A DNA stretch of 64,000 bases from Shewanella metallivivens (GCF_028750675.1 NZ_JAQQPZ010000002.1:311800-375799), one strand, 5' to 3'; positions 20,201-30,420 are shown, counted from the first letter of the stretch. Notes: a model not told the origin generated them from the letters alone. Numbers and translations are program-made.

Positions 20201-20458
20201 AATGACCCGCTTTAAGCCTTGAATGCTCTCAAGCGCTTGTTCAATTTTAATGGTTATGCCTTCTTCTACCTCTTGCGGTGCTGTGCCAGGGTAGACGGCG
20301 CTAAATTCAATCCAGTTAATTTCAACTTCTGGAAAAAACTGCTTTCGAATGGTGCTTGCGGTTAACAGGCCACCGATTAAGATGATGATCATTAGCAAGT
20401 TTGCCGCAACACTGTTGCGAGCAAACCAGGCTATGAGTCCTTTGTGAGTATCTGCCAT
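17270..20458 (-). CDS. RND efflux pump, inner-membrane transporter (AcrB type)
   Basis: Proton-driven exporter of the hydrophobe/amphiphile efflux (HAE) group, 1062 residues. It starts with the usual amphipathic helix and first membrane segment (LIAWFARNSVAANLLMIIIL), then the porter domain, the membrane block with the proton-relay pair in LGIVVDDAIVMGES near residue 405, and the duplicated half ending with GVVVNDSLVMVDYVN and a C-terminal tail. Twelve membrane segments are visible. Its start is five bases after the stop of the adaptor gene, so both are one operon. No outer-membrane factor gene is adjacent, so it probably uses a TolC encoded elsewhere. Substrate cannot be told from sequence. 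Confidence 0.93.
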   Translation of the reverse strand: MADTHKGLIAWFARNSVAANLLMIIILIGGLLTASTIRKQFFPEVEINWIEFSAVYPGTAPQEVEEGITIKIEQALESIQGLKRVITYSNRNMAQGYFQVEESYDPLVVLDEIKSEIDSISTFPADMEPPKVERIKFRQEVMYLSLYGDMSERQLKDLGDKIHNEIMQLPNVNISEYYGGLGYEISIEVSKDKLREYGLTFNDVAQAVQGYSRNMSAGQIKAENGYINLRVQNQAYVGYEFEALPLLTLDDGTKLSLGEIAVVDDGFEDGIQYSKFNGKNSVTFFIGAAKNQSITDIAEIIHTYVDKKQKALPQGVKLEPWVDMTYYLDGRLQLMLDSMKSGAVLVFLMLALFLRVRLAFWVMMGLPVCFLGTLLFMPMALIDVTINVISLFAFILVLGIVVDDAIVMGESAHSESEEHGHSIESVIRGVQKVAMPATFGVLTTIAAFLPITMDDGPSSAFGQAIGYVVILCLLFSLVESKLILPAHLAHMKKPKVVKAGSKNPLDWLRNGVNFVQGAVDRNLTKYIENIYRPSLEIAIKYRYAVIMLFISLILVCAGLYGGGLVRFIGQPKIPHDFPRIKIEMNVDASEKATLAAALAIEETLYKVDKEVEQQYGQRMISDMQVDLKGQTNAEVMTKLVDPELRPMDTFALAELWRQAMPLIPGVKSFTIQDSLMGGGREDGDISFRLEGNNEEQLIAASMMLKEKLNSLKGVSDVNDSRQSSAKEVQFQLKPLANALGLTLANIASQVGNSFYGLEAQRIIRNGEEIKVMLRYPEEQRNSISLVQDVLIKTPQGGELPLSEVADIKVVQGVNSIRRENGSRTINVWGSVDAEQAEPFKLAKDIRDNFIPELLIKYPQVRSEVSGNIQEQLDSANTQMRDFILSLLVIYSLLAIPLRSYIQPVMIMSVIPFGVIGSVMGHIILDIDLSALSMFGIIAAAGVVVNDSLVMVDYVNNSRKAGVPMRLAVLNAGCKRFRAIMLTSLTTFIGLVPIMSETSMQAQMVIPMAVSLAFGVLFATVVTLCLIPCLYIAIEDSKALIARIIGIYSPATPNTKLEESQQH

Positions 20459-20463
20459 GATTG

Positions 20464-21648
20464 TTATTCACCTTCCATCGCAAGTTCAGAGGCATCTTTT
20501 TCTGCTTCTTTTTGCAGAATGCGGTCTTGGGGTAACGCGACTTTCATTCCATCAATAGGGTAGTCAAGGGCTGATATGATCAGTTGCATACCGGTTTCAA
20601 GCCCATCAGTGATGACCACGTTCGCTCCGTCTTGGCGGATAATGGTTACAGGTTTATAGCGTAAGGTCTTTTCTGCATCCATAATGGCTACCGCCCCGTT
20701 AACCACTAAATGGCGAGGTACTACGGCAACATTCCCGGCTTCAAGTCCGGTCACTTCTGCGGTGACATATGTGCCGTAACGTAATTCTTTTTTATTGGTG
20801 TTCAAACCGTATGGGTCATCAACTTCAGCCACGAGATAAGTCATCCTGCTTTTACTGTCGACAACGCCCTCACTGCGAACAATCTTACCTTTCCAGGTAT
20901 GTTTACTGCCGGCAAAGTTGCTGTATAGGTTCACCGTAGTACCGACTCCTTTCGCCTGTAAATATTGCATTTCTTTATCAGCAATAGGTAAGCGAACTTC
21001 AGCTTTATCTGTATTGAGGACTTTACCAATAAGGCTGCCCTTGCTCACATATGAACCTAAGCCAATTTCACGAGCGTCGATTAATGCGTCATAAGGTGCA
21101 CGAATTACGGTTCGTTCTAAATCACGTTTGGCGCGATTTAAGCTGGCTTCTGCACTTTTTAACTTGGCGAGTTCTTGGGCTAATTGCGGTTTACGCAGGC
21201 TTAAATCTGTTGGTTTTTGATTGGTTATATCAGCCCATTCTCTAATGGCCACCTCAGCATTAGCGCGTTCTTGTACTAGAGAAGCTTTTGAGGAAGCGAT
21301 ATTGGCTTGGGCGTCAAGTAAACTTGATTCATAATCGCTGGGGTCAATCTTGGCAAGTACTTCACCTTTTTTAACAAAACCACCTTTAACAAAGTTTGGG
21401 TCTAAATAAATAATTTCACCGCCGACTTGAGCAATTATTTCAGTGGTGTATTTAGCATTAACAACACCATAGGAATCAACGTTAAACGTCATTGGTTGAT
21501 AGACAATCTCTTCAACAGAGACTAATGGTGTCATATCAACTTGTGGTTTTTCTTCTGGTGGTTTTTTCAATGCACTAAGACCAACAAGTCCTGCAACGCC
21601 AATGCCTAATACCACAAACGGTAAAATTATTTGTTTTTTAGTAGCCAC
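20464..21648 (-). CDS. RND efflux periplasmic adaptor (membrane fusion protein, HlyD/AcrA type)
   Basis: Links the RND pump to an outer-membrane channel. After an N-terminal anchor (IILPFVVLGIGVAGLVGLSAL) come the half-lipoyl motif (VSVEEIVYQP ... IIAQVGGEIIYLDPNFVKGG), a helical hairpin of about 80 residues (SSLLDAQANIASSKASLVQE), the second half-lipoyl (RTVIRAPYDALIDAREIGLG) and beta-barrel domains. The frame is open to an ATG at 21702, but GTG at 21648 follows AAGGA at the right distance and gives the usual short cytoplasmic tail MATKKQ, so I use it (394 residues). It is the first gene of the pump operon and is divergent from the GNAT gene. Confidence 0.9.
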   Translation of the reverse strand: MATKKQIILPFVVLGIGVAGLVGLSALKKPPEEKPQVDMTPLVSVEEIVYQPMTFNVDSYGVVNAKYTTEIIAQVGGEIIYLDPNFVKGGFVKKGEVLAKIDPSDYESSLLDAQANIASSKASLVQERANAEVAIREWADITNQKPTDLSLRKPQLAQELAKLKSAEASLNRAKRDLERTVIRAPYDALIDAREIGLGSYVSKGSLIGKVLNTDKAEVRLPIADKEMQYLQAKGVGTTVNLYSNFAGSKHTWKGKIVRSEGVVDSKSRMTYLVAEVDDPYGLNTNKKELRYGTYVTAEVTGLEAGNVAVVPRHLVVNGAVAIMDAEKTLRYKPVTIIRQDGANVVITDGLETGMQLIISALDYPIDGMKVALPQDRILQKEAEKDASELAMEGE

Positions 21649-21823
21649 AATGCTTCCTTTTAAGTGATTTTGTATTGCAGTGTCTTCCCCAACAAACTGC
21701 AACTAATCTATTTTATATGTATATGTTAATCGAATTGTTTCTTGTTTGTTGTATCAATGTGTAAACTTGTGTTTCAGTCTAGGGTTGTTTTTGACCTTAA
21801 TGTCATCGTTTATAGGAAACGCC

Positions 21824-22390
21824 ATGCAAATCACCATCACCAATACGTCTAGATTACAACTGTCATTATTAACCCTTGATGACGGTGCACTATTGTTTGA
21901 GTTAGACCAAGACGAACGGGTAATGCACTTTTTAAATGGCGGAATTAAAACCACCCAGCATCAAATTGATACGGTGATGTTGCCAAGGTTAGCTCAATAT
22001 CTAAATCCCGAAAAAGGTTGGGGTTTGTGGAAAGTCCAAGCACTAGATTGCGCTGAAAATGATAAATACCAATTGAGTGGTCAATATTTAGGTTGGATTT
22101 TAGTCCGACCAATGCATTTTTTTACCCACCCTGAGCCCCATAATATTGAGCTTGGTTGGCGCTTTAAACATGCTTGTTGGGGTAAAGGGTATGCAACTGA
22201 AGCGGCCAATGCCGTGATGCAAACAATAAGTGCGCTTGATGAAGTCACACACGTGAGTGCGATTGCGGTTGAAGATAATGTTGCATCTATTGCGATTATG
22301 AAAAAGCTAGGAATGGAATTTCAATACAAACGGCTTCACCGCGACCCCTTGGGGGATACTGAAGCTGTCTATTATCAAAAAGAGGTTTAG
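21824..22390 (+). CDS. GNAT-family N-acetyltransferase, RimJ/RimL-like
   Basis: A 188-residue acetyltransferase. The acetyl-CoA loop and surrounding strand-helix are seen in ELGWRFKHACWGKGYATEAA at about residues 115-134, and IAVEDNVASIAIMKKLGMEF is the usual C-terminal part of the fold. ATG at 21824 follows AGGAAA and is preferred to the open extension from 21746, whose N-terminus is a run of hydrophobic residues unlike the family. The substrate may be a protein N-terminus, a small amine or an antibiotic; nothing in the sequence decides. It is divergent from the efflux operon and convergent with the next cyclase gene. Confidence 0.85.
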   Translation: MQITITNTSRLQLSLLTLDDGALLFELDQDERVMHFLNGGIKTTQHQIDTVMLPRLAQYLNPEKGWGLWKVQALDCAENDKYQLSGQYLGWILVRPMHFFTHPEPHNIELGWRFKHACWGKGYATEAANAVMQTISALDEVTHVSAIAVEDNVASIAIMKKLGMEFQYKRLHRDPLGDTEAVYYQKEV

Positions 22391-22408
22391 ATTTATCAGG
22401 TTAAGTCG

Positions 22409-23245
22409 TTAACAAATAAATACTTGATTACGGCCATTATTTTTAGCCCTATATAATGCAGTATCTGCATTTTTAATAAGACACATATAGTCTTTACATT
22501 CAAGGCTCAACTCGGTGACACCAATACTAATAGTGACCTTAACCGTTAACTCATTTTGGCCAGATTTACCGGGTATGGCTACTTGTAAGCTTTCGATGTT
22601 TTTTCTTAGCCGCTCTGCGAGTTTATAAGATGTAGAGACTTGAGTTCCTGGGAGTACAACGACAAACTCTTCTCCTCCATAGCGGGTTAACACATCTGAA
22701 TCTCTAAGTGATTCTTTTATATTTTTAGCAATGCTTTTTAGAACAAGGTCGCCGACTGGGTGGCCATAATTATCATTAATATTTTTAAAATGATCGATAT
22801 CAATAAGGCATACCGACAAAGGTAAAGTGAAGCTCTGGGCTTTAGTTGTTTCCTTGTTAAGGTAGTTATCGAGATAACGACGATTGAAAATGCCTGTGAG
22901 TGGATCGGTGTTATTTTCTTGTTTGAGAATATAAATCTGCATGATATCTCTGGTTGTTTTGAGGGATAAGTTACAGACGATATAGACAAAAATAGCACCG
23001 AGAAAAAAGATGATCGGCACAACGATATCCGCTGTGACGGAAATATTGACATAACTATATTTGGCATATAAACAGTAGCTGATAACAAAAAATAAAATGA
23101 GCAGTAATAAAAAAAACCAACTGTGTTGCAGTCTGCCCTTAGGTAAAAGACCAATAATTTTCCATACAAGCGTCATTGCGATTGCGAGTAAAAAAGCCCC
23201 AAATATAATCAGTCCACTCCCAAGGAAAGGTAATATTTCGCTCAT
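22409..23245 (-). CDS. Membrane diguanylate cyclase (GGDEF)
   Basis: A 278-residue protein with three N-terminal membrane segments (about residues 8-32, 42-62 and 72-92) and a C-terminal GGDEF domain that starts at DPLTGIFNRRYLDNYL. The catalytic motif is TRYGGEEFVVVLPG, and RDSD five residues upstream is an intact inhibitory R-x-x-D site, unlike the other cyclase in this window. The short N-terminal membrane part has no known sensor domain; almost no periplasmic loop is present, so any signal is probably lipid-, redox- or partner-borne. It ends 18 bases from the convergent GNAT gene with no clear terminator between. Confidence 0.9.
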   Translation of the reverse strand: MSEILPFLGSGLIIFGAFLLAIAMTLVWKIIGLLPKGRLQHSWFFLLLLILFFVISYCLYAKYSYVNISVTADIVVPIIFFLGAIFVYIVCNLSLKTTRDIMQIYILKQENNTDPLTGIFNRRYLDNYLNKETTKAQSFTLPLSVCLIDIDHFKNINDNYGHPVGDLVLKSIAKNIKESLRDSDVLTRYGGEEFVVVLPGTQVSTSYKLAERLRKNIESLQVAIPGKSGQNELTVKVTISIGVTELSLECKDYMCLIKNADTALYRAKNNGRNQVFIC

Positions 23246-23437
23246 GTTCAGTCCTTTTGTTATTTTATTTAGAGCTCAATGGATTATATATTCAGTATTA
23301 TGGGTGCTTATATTGCCAAGGTTAAATGTTAATCGTTATTTTATGGTATCAGATCCTGTAAAATATAGCGTGATTGAGCTCAACATTTTATCAGTCTGTT
23401 GAGGCTGATGAAATGCGAGCATTAAAACCCTTAGACA

Positions 23438-23466
23438 ATAAAAAAGAGCAGAAAATCTGCTCTTTA
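23438..23466 (-). terminator. Terminator after trxB
   Basis: On the minus strand the stem AAAGAGCAGA/TCTGCTCTTT with a three- to four-base loop is followed by a T-run (TTTTTTATTG). It lies about 48 bases beyond the trxB stop. Confidence 0.8.
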
Positions 23467-23513
23467 TATGTTTGTAATACACTCTGTTATTGGTGAGTGA
23501 ATGGCAAAAATAA

Positions 23514-24491
<978 letters not shown>

Positions 24492-24658
24492 TTAAGCAAT
24501 TTGCTTGGGATTGTATGGAATTTACATCGGCGGGTAAAGGGAAGTTAACGATAGTAAATCGATTGCGCTAATCTATTTGTTGTTCAGACTGATTAATGAA
24601 AGGCATTAGTCAGTCTGAACTGATGGTGAGTTTTACTAGGCGCTTAATATCAAAGCGG

Positions 24659-25138
24659 TTAGTAAACTAAATGACACGTAGGTAGATTATTTTTTTCTAA
24701 GTAATTCTGATGATAATCTTCTGCAATATGGAATGTTTGCAGTGGCACAATTTCTGTGACGATATGACGTTGGCCCCATTTCCCACTGCGCGCTAATGCC
24801 AGTTTAGACGTTTCAGCTAGGGCTTTTTGCTCTTTATCATGGAAAAAGATCGTGCTGCGATATTGAGTACCAATGTCGCCTCCTTGCATGTTTAACATGG
24901 TTGGGTTGTGGTTTTTCCAAAAGACATCTAAAAGTTCGTTATAGCTGACGACTTCAGGGTCAAACTCAACTTGTACCACTTCAGCATGGCCGGTCGTACC
25001 GGTTTTGACTTCTTTATAAGTGGTAGCACTGTCTTTACCGCCCATGTATCCACAGGTCGCATTGCTCACGCCGTTAATCTCACGGAAAAAATACTCAACC
25101 CCCCAAAAACAACCTGCACCAAATGTCGCTAACGCCAT
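24659..25138 (-). CDS. msrA: Peptide-methionine (S)-S-oxide reductase MsrA
   Basis: Repairs S-epimers of oxidised methionine, using thioredoxin as reductant, in the cytoplasm. The catalytic Cys is in GAGCFWGVEYFF at residues 7-18, and YMGG, GHAEVVQVEFDP, DIGTQYRSTIFF and the C-terminal HQNYLEKN are all present. At 159 residues it is the short form, without the extended N-terminus of E. coli MsrA (212). It lies close to trxB on the same strand, which fits its need for thioredoxin, although about 190 bases separate them. Confidence 0.95.
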   Translation of the reverse strand: MALATFGAGCFWGVEYFFREINGVSNATCGYMGGKDSATTYKEVKTGTTGHAEVVQVEFDPEVVSYNELLDVFWKNHNPTMLNMQGGDIGTQYRSTIFFHDKEQKALAETSKLALARSGKWGQRHIVTEIVPLQTFHIAEDYHQNYLEKNNLPTCHLVY

Positions 25139-25353
25139 GAAACACCCTTAACACAATATAGAAGTCTAGATGGCTATAATTGTGTGGAATATTGCGCTGT
25201 TTTGCAAGTAAACTTTACTGAAAAAATAAATCTAACTTATAGCAACATTAAAATCGCTTAGGGCTATGATAGAATCCGCGCCAATAAGTGCAAATGAATC
25301 CACAGGTACGTGGCATTTACTGCGCCATATAATAATGAAACAAGGAGTTCATC

Positions 25354-26388
25354 GTGTTATCTGACCTTATGATAAACAATGATTTTTTAGCTTATACCTT
25401 AGCAAACCCAACTCAATTACCCGCCGGGTACCATTTTATGTTGGGACAGCACACTCGTGTTGAGGTGCTAGACACTGGCGTGATAGTGTTTTCTCCCGCC
25501 ACAGCCAGTAAAGATATTGTGTTGTCGTGTGCGGTTCATGGTAATGAAACTGCCCCCATCGAAATTTGTAACCAACTGATTAGTGACTTATTAACTCAAC
25601 GTATTATTGCTAAACAACGAGTGATGTTTTTAATCGGTAATCCAGCCGCCATCCTCAACAAAACCCGTTTCATTGACGAAAACATGAATCGATTATTCAG
25701 TGGTGCACACTCAAAAGGTGAGGGCTTAACTCACCCTGAACGCCACCGCGCGAAAGCGCTGGAAAAATATGTGGCTGATTTCTTTAATGCTAACAGTGAC
25801 CGTCAACGTATCCATTACGATTTACACACGGCAATCCGCCCCTCAAAGCATGAAAAATTTGCCATTTACCCCTATCGCCCAGGCCGTGCGTATAGCGGTG
25901 AGCAAATGATGTTCCTCGCAGCGTGCGGGGTTGATACCATCTTGTTTCATCATGAACCCACCACCACATTCAGTTATTACTCTTCAGAGCAATTTCAAGC
26001 TGATGCTTTTACCGTTGAACTGGGCAAAGTGATGCCGTTTGGCCAAAATGATATGAGTCGTTTTGTACAAACCCATACAATGCTTGAAAAATTAATCACT
26101 GAATCTACACTGCCTTCAGTGGCATTTGATCCTGCTAAAGTTAATTTGTACAAAGTTTCACGTTCAATTAACAAACATTTTGATGATTTTGAGTTTAATT
26201 TTGCTAGTGACACCAAAAACTTTAGTGCGTTTAAACAGGGAGAAGTGTTAGCGACAGAAGGTGGGAAGCAAATCACAGTCGAGCAACCATTAGAAGCGAT
26301 AGTATTTCCTAATGAGAACGTACCGGTTGGTCAACGTACGGTGTTGTGTTTAGTGCCCGCACCGAACGAGTCTATTGTAAATACCTAA
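25354..26388 (+). CDS. astE: Succinylglutamate desuccinylase
   Basis: Last step of the arginine succinyltransferase pathway: hydrolyses N-succinylglutamate to succinate and glutamate. A zinc-dependent enzyme of the M14-like AstE/AspA family: metal ligands are in AVHGNETAP and in [11 protein letters not shown]. The start is GTG at 25354, preceded by AGGAG at six bases. Length (344) matches AstE. It is not with astA-astD here; it precedes the branched-chain oxoacid dehydrogenase genes with about 200 bases in between, so it is probably expressed separately. Both serve amino-acid breakdown. Confidence 0.93.
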   Translation: MLSDLMINNDFLAYTLANPTQLPAGYHFMLGQHTRVEVLDTGVIVFSPATASKDIVLSCAVHGNETAPIEICNQLISDLLTQRIIAKQRVMFLIGNPAAILNKTRFIDENMNRLFSGAHSKGEGLTHPERHRAKALEKYVADFFNANSDRQRIHYDLHTAIRPSKHEKFAIYPYRPGRAYSGEQMMFLAACGVDTILFHHEPTTTFSYYSSEQFQADAFTVELGKVMPFGQNDMSRFVQTHTMLEKLITESTLPSVAFDPAKVNLYKVSRSINKHFDDFEFNFASDTKNFSAFKQGEVLATEGGKQITVEQPLEAIVFPNENVPVGQRTVLCLVPAPNESIVNT

Positions 26389-26510
26389 TCAGGCTTGAGA
26401 AGCTCTGAAACATGCATCGTCAGGTTGGTTAGGTGCAGTCGTAAAGCAATATATACATGTTAATCGTGAGTAAAATACGTTTACAGTGAAAGTAGGTATT
26501 GATAGGTAGT

Positions 26511-26524
26511 TTACGTTAACGTAA
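26511..26524. promoter_or_regulatory. Palindromic operator candidate before bkdA1
   Basis: TTACGTTAACGTAA is a perfect 14-base palindrome about 70 bases upstream of the bkdA1 start. It resembles, from memory, the sites described for the MerR-type regulator LiuR, which controls branched-chain amino acid breakdown in gammaproteobacteria. The palindrome is seen; the regulator is inferred. Confidence 0.5.
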
Positions 26525-26594
26525 TGTTTACTTGAACCATATAAATGAAGCGGTATTAATATTGAATATCGCTCAACAATAACAAGAGCATAAT

Positions 26595-27773
26595 ATGAGC
26601 AACGCACCACTGACCAATGAAACAGTGCACCGTGTCAGCTTCTTAGACAAAGCGTCATTGCACATCCCCATTTTGCGCATTTTGCAAGCTGACGGCACCA
26701 CGTATGAAAATGCCGTACTGCCCGTTATCGATAAGCCTTTAGCCGATAAAATCTTCGATACCTGCGTTTTTACCCGCGTATTAGATGAACGTATGTTAGG
26801 TGCGCAACGTCAAGGTCGTATCAGTTTTTACATGACCTGTACCGGTGAGGAAGCCTCAATTATTGGTAGCACCGCCGCGCTCGATAAAGATGACGTTATT
26901 TTGGCTCAATACCGTGAACACGCTTCATTGCGTTACCGTGGGTTCAGTACTGAACAATTTATGAACCAAATGTTCAGTAATGAAAAAGATTTAGGTAAAG
27001 GCCGTCAAATGCCAATTCATTACGGTAGCCGTGAACTTAATTACCAGACTATTTCGTCACCCTTGGCAACGCAAATCCCGCAAGCGACAGGCGTAGCTTA
27101 CGGCATGAAGTTACAAGGTAAACGTAATGTTGCCATTTGTTACTTTGGTGAAGGTGCCGCGTCAGAAGGTGATTTTCACGCAGGGTTGAACATGGCCGCG
27201 GTGTTAAAATCTCCGGTCATTTTCTTTTGTCGTAACAATGGTTATGCCATTTCAACGCCTACCGAAGAGCAATTTGCTGGTAACGGTATTGCTAGTCGTG
27301 GTGTCGGTTATGGTATGCACACCATTCGTGTAGACGGTAATGACATGCTTGCCGTGTTAGCAGCCACACAACAGGCTAGAGCCTACGCGTTAGAACATAA
27401 TGCTCCAGTATTAATTGAAGCCATGACGTACCGTTTAGGCGCACATTCATCATCAGATGACCCATCTGGCTATCGCTCAAAAGATGAAGAAGCCAAATGG
27501 CAGCAACATGACCCTGTTAAACGCTTTAAATTATGGATGGTTAACAAAGGTTGGATCAACGAAGCCGATGAAACCACCTTATACGAACGTTATCGTGAAG
27601 AAGTGCTTGCAGCAGTAAAAGTGGCAGAGAAATTACCTATCCCAAAACTGGATGAAATCATCGAAGATGTGCTTGATAAACCGACACCTGCGCTTAAGAA
27701 GCAGCTGAAAGAGTTAAAAGAGCATATTAATAAGTACCCAAAAGCCTATCCAAAAAGCGCAGGGAGACTCTAA
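26595..27773 (+). CDS. bkdA1: Branched-chain 2-oxoacid dehydrogenase, E1 alpha subunit
   Basis: Thiamine-diphosphate-dependent subunit that decarboxylates the 2-oxoacids of Val, Leu and Ile. TPP/Mg motif: GEGAASEGDFHAGLNMA to CRNNGYAISTP (the GDG-to-NN stretch, here G-E-G-A ... N-N). The phosphorylation-loop-like region YRLGAHSSSDDPSGYR is typical of E1 alpha. It is 392 residues and shows the extended N-terminus of BkdA1-type proteins. First gene of the bkdA1-bkdA2-bkdB operon; the next gene starts four bases after its stop. A 14-base palindrome lies upstream. No E3 (lpd) gene follows, so the complex must borrow the shared lipoamide dehydrogenase. Confidence 0.95.
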   Translation: MSNAPLTNETVHRVSFLDKASLHIPILRILQADGTTYENAVLPVIDKPLADKIFDTCVFTRVLDERMLGAQRQGRISFYMTCTGEEASIIGSTAALDKDDVILAQYREHASLRYRGFSTEQFMNQMFSNEKDLGKGRQMPIHYGSRELNYQTISSPLATQIPQATGVAYGMKLQGKRNVAICYFGEGAASEGDFHAGLNMAAVLKSPVIFFCRNNGYAISTPTEEQFAGNGIASRGVGYGMHTIRVDGNDMLAVLAATQQARAYALEHNAPVLIEAMTYRLGAHSSSDDPSGYRSKDEEAKWQQHDPVKRFKLWMVNKGWINEADETTLYERYREEVLAAVKVAEKLPIPKLDEIIEDVLDKPTPALKKQLKELKEHINKYPKAYPKSAGRL

Positions 27774-27776
27774 ACC

Positions 27777-28754
27777 GTGGCTCAAATGAATATGTTACAC
27801 GCCATCAATGAGGCGTTATCAATTGCCATGAAAGCTGACGAGCGCATGGTTATTTTTGGTGAAGACGTTGGCCATTTCGGTGGTGTTTTCCGTGCAACCT
27901 CAGGCTTGCAAGAGCAATATGGTCGAGAGCGTTGTTTTAATACTCCATTAACGGAACAAGGCATTGCAGGTTTTGCTAACGGTTTAGCATCGTATGGGAT
28001 GACTGCCGTTGCTGAAATTCAATTTGCTGACTATATATTTCCGGCTTTTGATCAAATCGTTAATGAATCGGCTAAGTTCCGTTATCGTAGCGGTAATCAA
28101 TTTGATGTCGGCGGTTTAACCTTCCGTACTCCCTATGGCGGGGGTATTGCCGGTGGTCATTATCATTCACAATCCCCTGAAGCCTATTTTACCCAAACAC
28201 CTGGACTCAAAGTGGTGGTGCCGCGTAATCCTGAGCAAGCCAAAGGTCTATTACTTGCAGCCATTCGCGATCCAAACCCGGTGATTTTCTTTGAACCTAA
28301 GCGTTTGTATCGTGCTTCGGTAGGCGAAGTGCCAGCAGGCGACTACCAAATTGAATTGGGTAAAGCACAAGTGGTTAAACAAGGTCGCGATATTACAGTG
28401 CTTGCATGGGGCGCGCAGATGGAAATTGTTGAAAAAGCCTGTGAGCGTGCTGAAAAAGAAGGTATTTCGTGCGAAATTATCGACTTACGCACACTAGCAC
28501 CTTGGGATGTAGACACGGTGGCAAAATCCGTGACTAAGACGGGTCGTTTACTGATCAATCACGAGGCGCCATTAACCGGTGGCTTTGCCGGTGAAATCGC
28601 TGCAACGATACAACAAGAATGTTTCTTATCGCTTGAGTCGCCAATTAGCCGTGTGTGTGGTTTAGATACGCCATATCCGCTAATTCACGAAAAAGAATAC
28701 ATGCCTGATGAATTGAAAACCTTCGAAGCCATCAAGGCTTCTGTAGCGTTTTAG
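27777..28754 (+). CDS. bkdA2: Branched-chain 2-oxoacid dehydrogenase, E1 beta subunit
   Basis: Partner of the alpha subunit; together they bind TPP. The N-terminus [20 protein letters not shown], the acidic [42 protein letters not shown] and the C-terminal [20 protein letters not shown] are typical of transketolase-like beta subunits. Length 325. The start is GTG at 27777; an ATG three codons later is possible, and AGGGAG lies ten bases before the GTG. It sits between bkdA1 (three bases before) and bkdB (nine bases after). Confidence 0.95.
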   Translation: MAQMNMLHAINEALSIAMKADERMVIFGEDVGHFGGVFRATSGLQEQYGRERCFNTPLTEQGIAGFANGLASYGMTAVAEIQFADYIFPAFDQIVNESAKFRYRSGNQFDVGGLTFRTPYGGGIAGGHYHSQSPEAYFTQTPGLKVVVPRNPEQAKGLLLAAIRDPNPVIFFEPKRLYRASVGEVPAGDYQIELGKAQVVKQGRDITVLAWGAQMEIVEKACERAEKEGISCEIIDLRTLAPWDVDTVAKSVTKTGRLLINHEAPLTGGFAGEIAATIQQECFLSLESPISRVCGLDTPYPLIHEKEYMPDELKTFEAIKASVAF

Positions 28755-28763
28755 GAGTAAGAT

Positions 28764-30356
28764 ATGATTAAAGATTTTATTTTACCCGACATCGGCGAAG
28801 GTGTGGTGGAATGTGAATTAGTGGATTGGTTAGTTAGCGAAGGTGACATCGTCACTGAAGACCAACCGATTGCCGATGTAATGACCGACAAAGCGTTAGT
28901 ACAAATTCCTGCACCACACGCAGGAAAAATAACCAAGCTTTACTATGCAAAAGGCGATATTGCTATCGTGCATCAACCTTTATATGCCGTTGAAATGGAT
29001 AACGACAATACTGAATTAGCGCAAGCGCCAACGGCAGAAGTGACACCAGTAGTAGAAGCCAAGCCTGAGGTTTCCCCGAGGGGGAACCATTCAAATATTG
29101 AAGACTTTTTACTGCCAGACATTGGTGAAGGGATTGTTGAGTGTGAACTGGTTGATTGGCTCGTTGAGGAAGGCGATATGGTGGTCGAAGACCAACCGAT
29201 TGCCGATGTGATGACCGACAAAGCCTTAGTGCAAATACCCGCGATGAAAGCCGGTAAAATTGTTAAATTGCATTATCGTAAAGGCCAACTTGCTAAAGTG
29301 CATTCGCCTTTATTCGCTATCGAAGTGGAAGCCGAAGATACGCCAATGACCGCAGCGCCGCAGCAAGCAGTACAACAAGCGGTAACTGAGAGTGCAATTG
29401 TGACTGGTGAGCCAGTTGCGCAAGGCAAAGCGCTTGCTAGCCCTGCAGTACGCCGTATGGCACGTTCACTTGATATTAATATCGCACTGGTTGCAGGCAG
29501 TGGTAAAAATGGCCGCGTTTATAAAGAAGATATTGAACGCCATCAACAAGGTGCAGCTCAGCCTACAGTTGCTGCGTCTACAAACGCTGCTAACGTTTCA
29601 GCATCAACTCATGTTAGCACCACAGAAGTGGCAACCATTAGTCAGTCTGGCGTGGATCGTGTTGAACCGATTAAAGGTGTTAAAGCGGTGATGGCTAAGA
29701 TGATGGTTGAGTCGGTATCGACTATTCCACATTTTACCTACTGTGAAGAGTTTGATTTAACTGAATTAGTTGCCCTACGTGAACGCATGAAGCAACGTTA
29801 CTCAACCGATGAAGTCAAGCTTACTATGATGCCGTTTTTTATGAAGGCCATGTCACTTGCCATGAATGAGTTTCCTATACTGAACAGCCAAGTGAATGCT
29901 GATTGCACCGAGCTGACTTACAAATCACGTCATAACATAGGTATGGCTGTCGATTCCAAAGTGGGCTTATTGGTTCCCAATATTAAAGATGTACAAAGTA
30001 AATCGATTTTAGATATTGCAGCAGATATTACACGTTTAACGACCGCTGCTCGCAGCGGGCGAGTATCACCAGCAGATTTAAAAGACGGTACGATTTCAAT
30101 CTCTAATATTGGCGCTTTAGGTGGCACGGTAGCAACACCTATTATTAACAAACCTGAAGTGGCCATTGTGGCTTTAGGTAAGTTACAGGTATTGCCACGT
30201 TTTAATGCTAACGGTGAGGTTGAAGCGCGTAAAATTATGCAGGTGAGTTGGTCTGGTGATCACCGTGTGATTGATGGTGGCACCATTGCCCGTTTCTGTA
30301 ATTTATGGAAACACTATCTCGAACAACCGCAAGAAATGCTATTAGCTATGCATTAA
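28764..30356 (+). CDS. bkdB: Branched-chain 2-oxoacid dehydrogenase, E2 acyltransferase with two lipoyl domains
   Basis: Core of the complex: moves the acyl group from E1 to CoA. There are two lipoyl domains, at about residues 1-80 and 110-190, each with the lipoylated Lys in VMTDKALVQIP; then an Ala/Pro-rich linker, an E1/E3-binding domain (ASPAVRRMARSLDINIALVA, near 222), a second linker and the catalytic domain with VSWSGDHRVIDGGTIARF at the C-terminus (HxxxDG). The domains repeat at 330 bp spacing with strongly similar DNA, a sign of duplication. The length, 530, exceeds single-lipoyl BkdB. SD AGGAG precedes the ATG. A terminator follows. Confidence 0.95.
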   Translation: MIKDFILPDIGEGVVECELVDWLVSEGDIVTEDQPIADVMTDKALVQIPAPHAGKITKLYYAKGDIAIVHQPLYAVEMDNDNTELAQAPTAEVTPVVEAKPEVSPRGNHSNIEDFLLPDIGEGIVECELVDWLVEEGDMVVEDQPIADVMTDKALVQIPAMKAGKIVKLHYRKGQLAKVHSPLFAIEVEAEDTPMTAAPQQAVQQAVTESAIVTGEPVAQGKALASPAVRRMARSLDINIALVAGSGKNGRVYKEDIERHQQGAAQPTVAASTNAANVSASTHVSTTEVATISQSGVDRVEPIKGVKAVMAKMMVESVSTIPHFTYCEEFDLTELVALRERMKQRYSTDEVKLTMMPFFMKAMSLAMNEFPILNSQVNADCTELTYKSRHNIGMAVDSKVGLLVPNIKDVQSKSILDIAADITRLTTAARSGRVSPADLKDGTISISNIGALGGTVATPIINKPEVAIVALGKLQVLPRFNANGEVEARKIMQVSWSGDHRVIDGGTIARFCNLWKHYLEQPQEMLLAMH

Positions 30357-30390
30357 GCACAATCATAGTGAGATAGTTGAAATTAGCCAG

Positions 30391-30420
30391 AAGGACGCAT
30401 AAAGCGTCCTTTTGTTTTTA
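30391..30420 (+). terminator. Terminator of the bkd operon
   Basis: Stem AAGGACGC/GCGTCCTT with a short ATAAA loop, followed by TTTGTTTTT. It stands between bkdB and nadA. Confidence 0.85.
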
